This document shows, piece by piece, positions 50,486 through 50,870 of a stretch of DNA of 50,870 nt. Made by a program: the position numbers and the translations under genes. The notes beneath the pieces are model-generated. The model worked only from the letters and a program-made list of their open reading frames with translations, was not told the origin of the DNA and searched no databases. The DNA lies in the NCBI GenBank assembly GCA_036274495.1, contig DASUFP010000094.1:1-50870 (forward strand). The letters are read 5' to 3'. How positions within the stretch are numbered: position 1 is the first letter of the stretch; each line of letters opens with the position of its first letter. This DNA comes from DASUFP01 sp036274495 (GTDB taxonomy: Bacteria; Bacteroidota; Bacteroidia; AKYH767-A; OLB10).

Positions 50486-50870
50486 ATGGATAAGCTCAAA
50501 GAAAAATTTGCTTCAAAAGCAGAACCTCTTGCAACAGAAATCAAGAAACTTGTACGTGAACATGGTGACCACATTTTAGGTCAGTACACAATAGAGCAGG
50601 TATATTCCGGAATGAAGGGAATGATTGGTATGGTTACGGAAACTTCTAAGCTGGATCCTGAAGAGGGGATTCGTTTCAGAGGGTATTCCATTCCGGAATT
50701 ACGAGAGAAATTACCTGTTTCAAAAGAAGGTCCCGAGCCTTTACCAGAAGGTATCTTCTATCTCTTGTTAACGGGTGAAATTCCAACTTTTGACGATGTG
50801 GTACATGTGAATAACGAATGGATGAAACGTGCAAATGTTCCAAAGCATGTATTTGATATGCTTGACATGT
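50486..50870 (+). CDS. gltA: Citrate synthase, eukaryotic (mitochondrial-like) type, N-terminal part
   Basis: The first 128 codons are in the window; the gene runs off the right edge. The product condenses acetyl-CoA and oxaloacetate. The sequence MKGMIGMVTETSKLDPEEGIRFRGYSIPELREKLP and EPLPEGIFYLLLTGEIPT is far closer to mitochondrial citrate synthases ([25 protein letters not shown]) than to the hexameric E. coli type. The start ATG has no Shine-Dalgarno, like its neighbours. With acs and eno nearby, this part of the chromosome is rich in central carbon genes, though they are separate units. Confidence 0.9.
   Translation, partial: MDKLKEKFASKAEPLATEIKKLVREHGDHILGQYTIEQVYSGMKGMIGMVTETSKLDPEEGIRFRGYSIPELREKLPVSKEGPEPLPEGIFYLLLTGEIPTFDDVVHVNNEWMKRANVPKHVFDMLDM

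Noticed and set aside
1..50870. CRISPR arrays, insertion sequences, prophage genes, rRNA, replication origin
   Set aside because: No regularly spaced repeats, transposase, integrase, phage structural genes, rRNA sequence or dnaA-box cluster was seen.

Overview
The window is a chromosomal stretch of a Bacteroidota (Bacteroidetes) genome. The evidence is a type IX secretion C-terminal sorting domain on an M1 peptidase, a TonB-dependent receptor with an N-terminal carboxypeptidase-like domain, FadL-type and OMP_b-brl outer-membrane proteins, a HYC_CC_PP protein, DUF5522, a short-type ProRS, and repeated promoter boxes of the Bacteroidetes sigma type (TAnnTTTG; the best case is TTG-N20-TAAATTTG before rpsF). 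Apart from rplI I noticed no Shine-Dalgarno sequences at the starts I examined, as is normal for the phylum. The style of EF-P and the gene content suggest a Chitinophagia/Sphingobacteriia-like or unclassified environmental lineage, but I cannot place it more precisely. There is no sign of a phage, insertion sequence, CRISPR array or rRNA operon.

Layout. 1-4.9 kb: 3' end of a B12-dependent ribonucleotide reductase, a cyanophycinase-like S51 peptidase, and a DUF1800-DUF1501 gene pair. 4.9-10.6 kb: a small beta-barrel protein, a secreted M1 aminopeptidase, glutamate dehydrogenase, phosphatidylserine decarboxylase and a small lipoprotein. 10.7-14.6 kb: urocanase with a DUF5522 gene, a PLP enzyme of the ACC deaminase/D-cysteine desulfhydrase family, and a glucosaminidase-LysM protein. 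14.6-18.0 kb: a large membrane-anchored propeller protein and RNase HII. 18.1-24.3 kb: a surface-polysaccharide block (flippase, chain-length protein, O-antigen-ligase-like protein), a GAF-SpoIIE phosphatase and an LpxD-type acyltransferase. 24.5-28.7 kb: translation genes (typA/bipA, efp, and the rpsF-rpsR-rplI operon) plus a lipoprotein. 28.9-32.6 kb: MacB-like permease, a Cys-rich secreted peptide, YjjG-like HAD phosphatase, a membrane protein, and upp. 32.7-36.2 kb: FemAB-like acyltransferase with a polysaccharide deacetylase, radC, rpsT, tRNA-Glu. 36.3-45 kb: conserved hypothetical, proS, a Tyr-rich lipoprotein with a FadL-like porin, M16 peptidase, acetyl-CoA synthetase. 45-48.7 kb: a lipoprotein and a likely metal-handling operon (HYC_CC_PP protein, TonB receptor, HMA-domain protein). 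48.8-50.9 kb: enolase, a small basic membrane protein, and the start of a eukaryotic-type citrate synthase.

Most of the window is housekeeping and envelope functions. The parts most worth a second look are the Cys-rich HYC_CC_PP/TonB-receptor/HMA operon, the DUF1800-DUF1501 pair, the Tyr-rich repeat lipoprotein with palindromic operator candidates next to it, the 98-bp inverted-repeat element between the MacB-like gene and the rpsF promoter, an EF-P whose tip residue is Asn, and a strong Shine-Dalgarno sequence placed only before rplI in an operon that encodes two proteins known to hide the anti-Shine-Dalgarno in this phylum.
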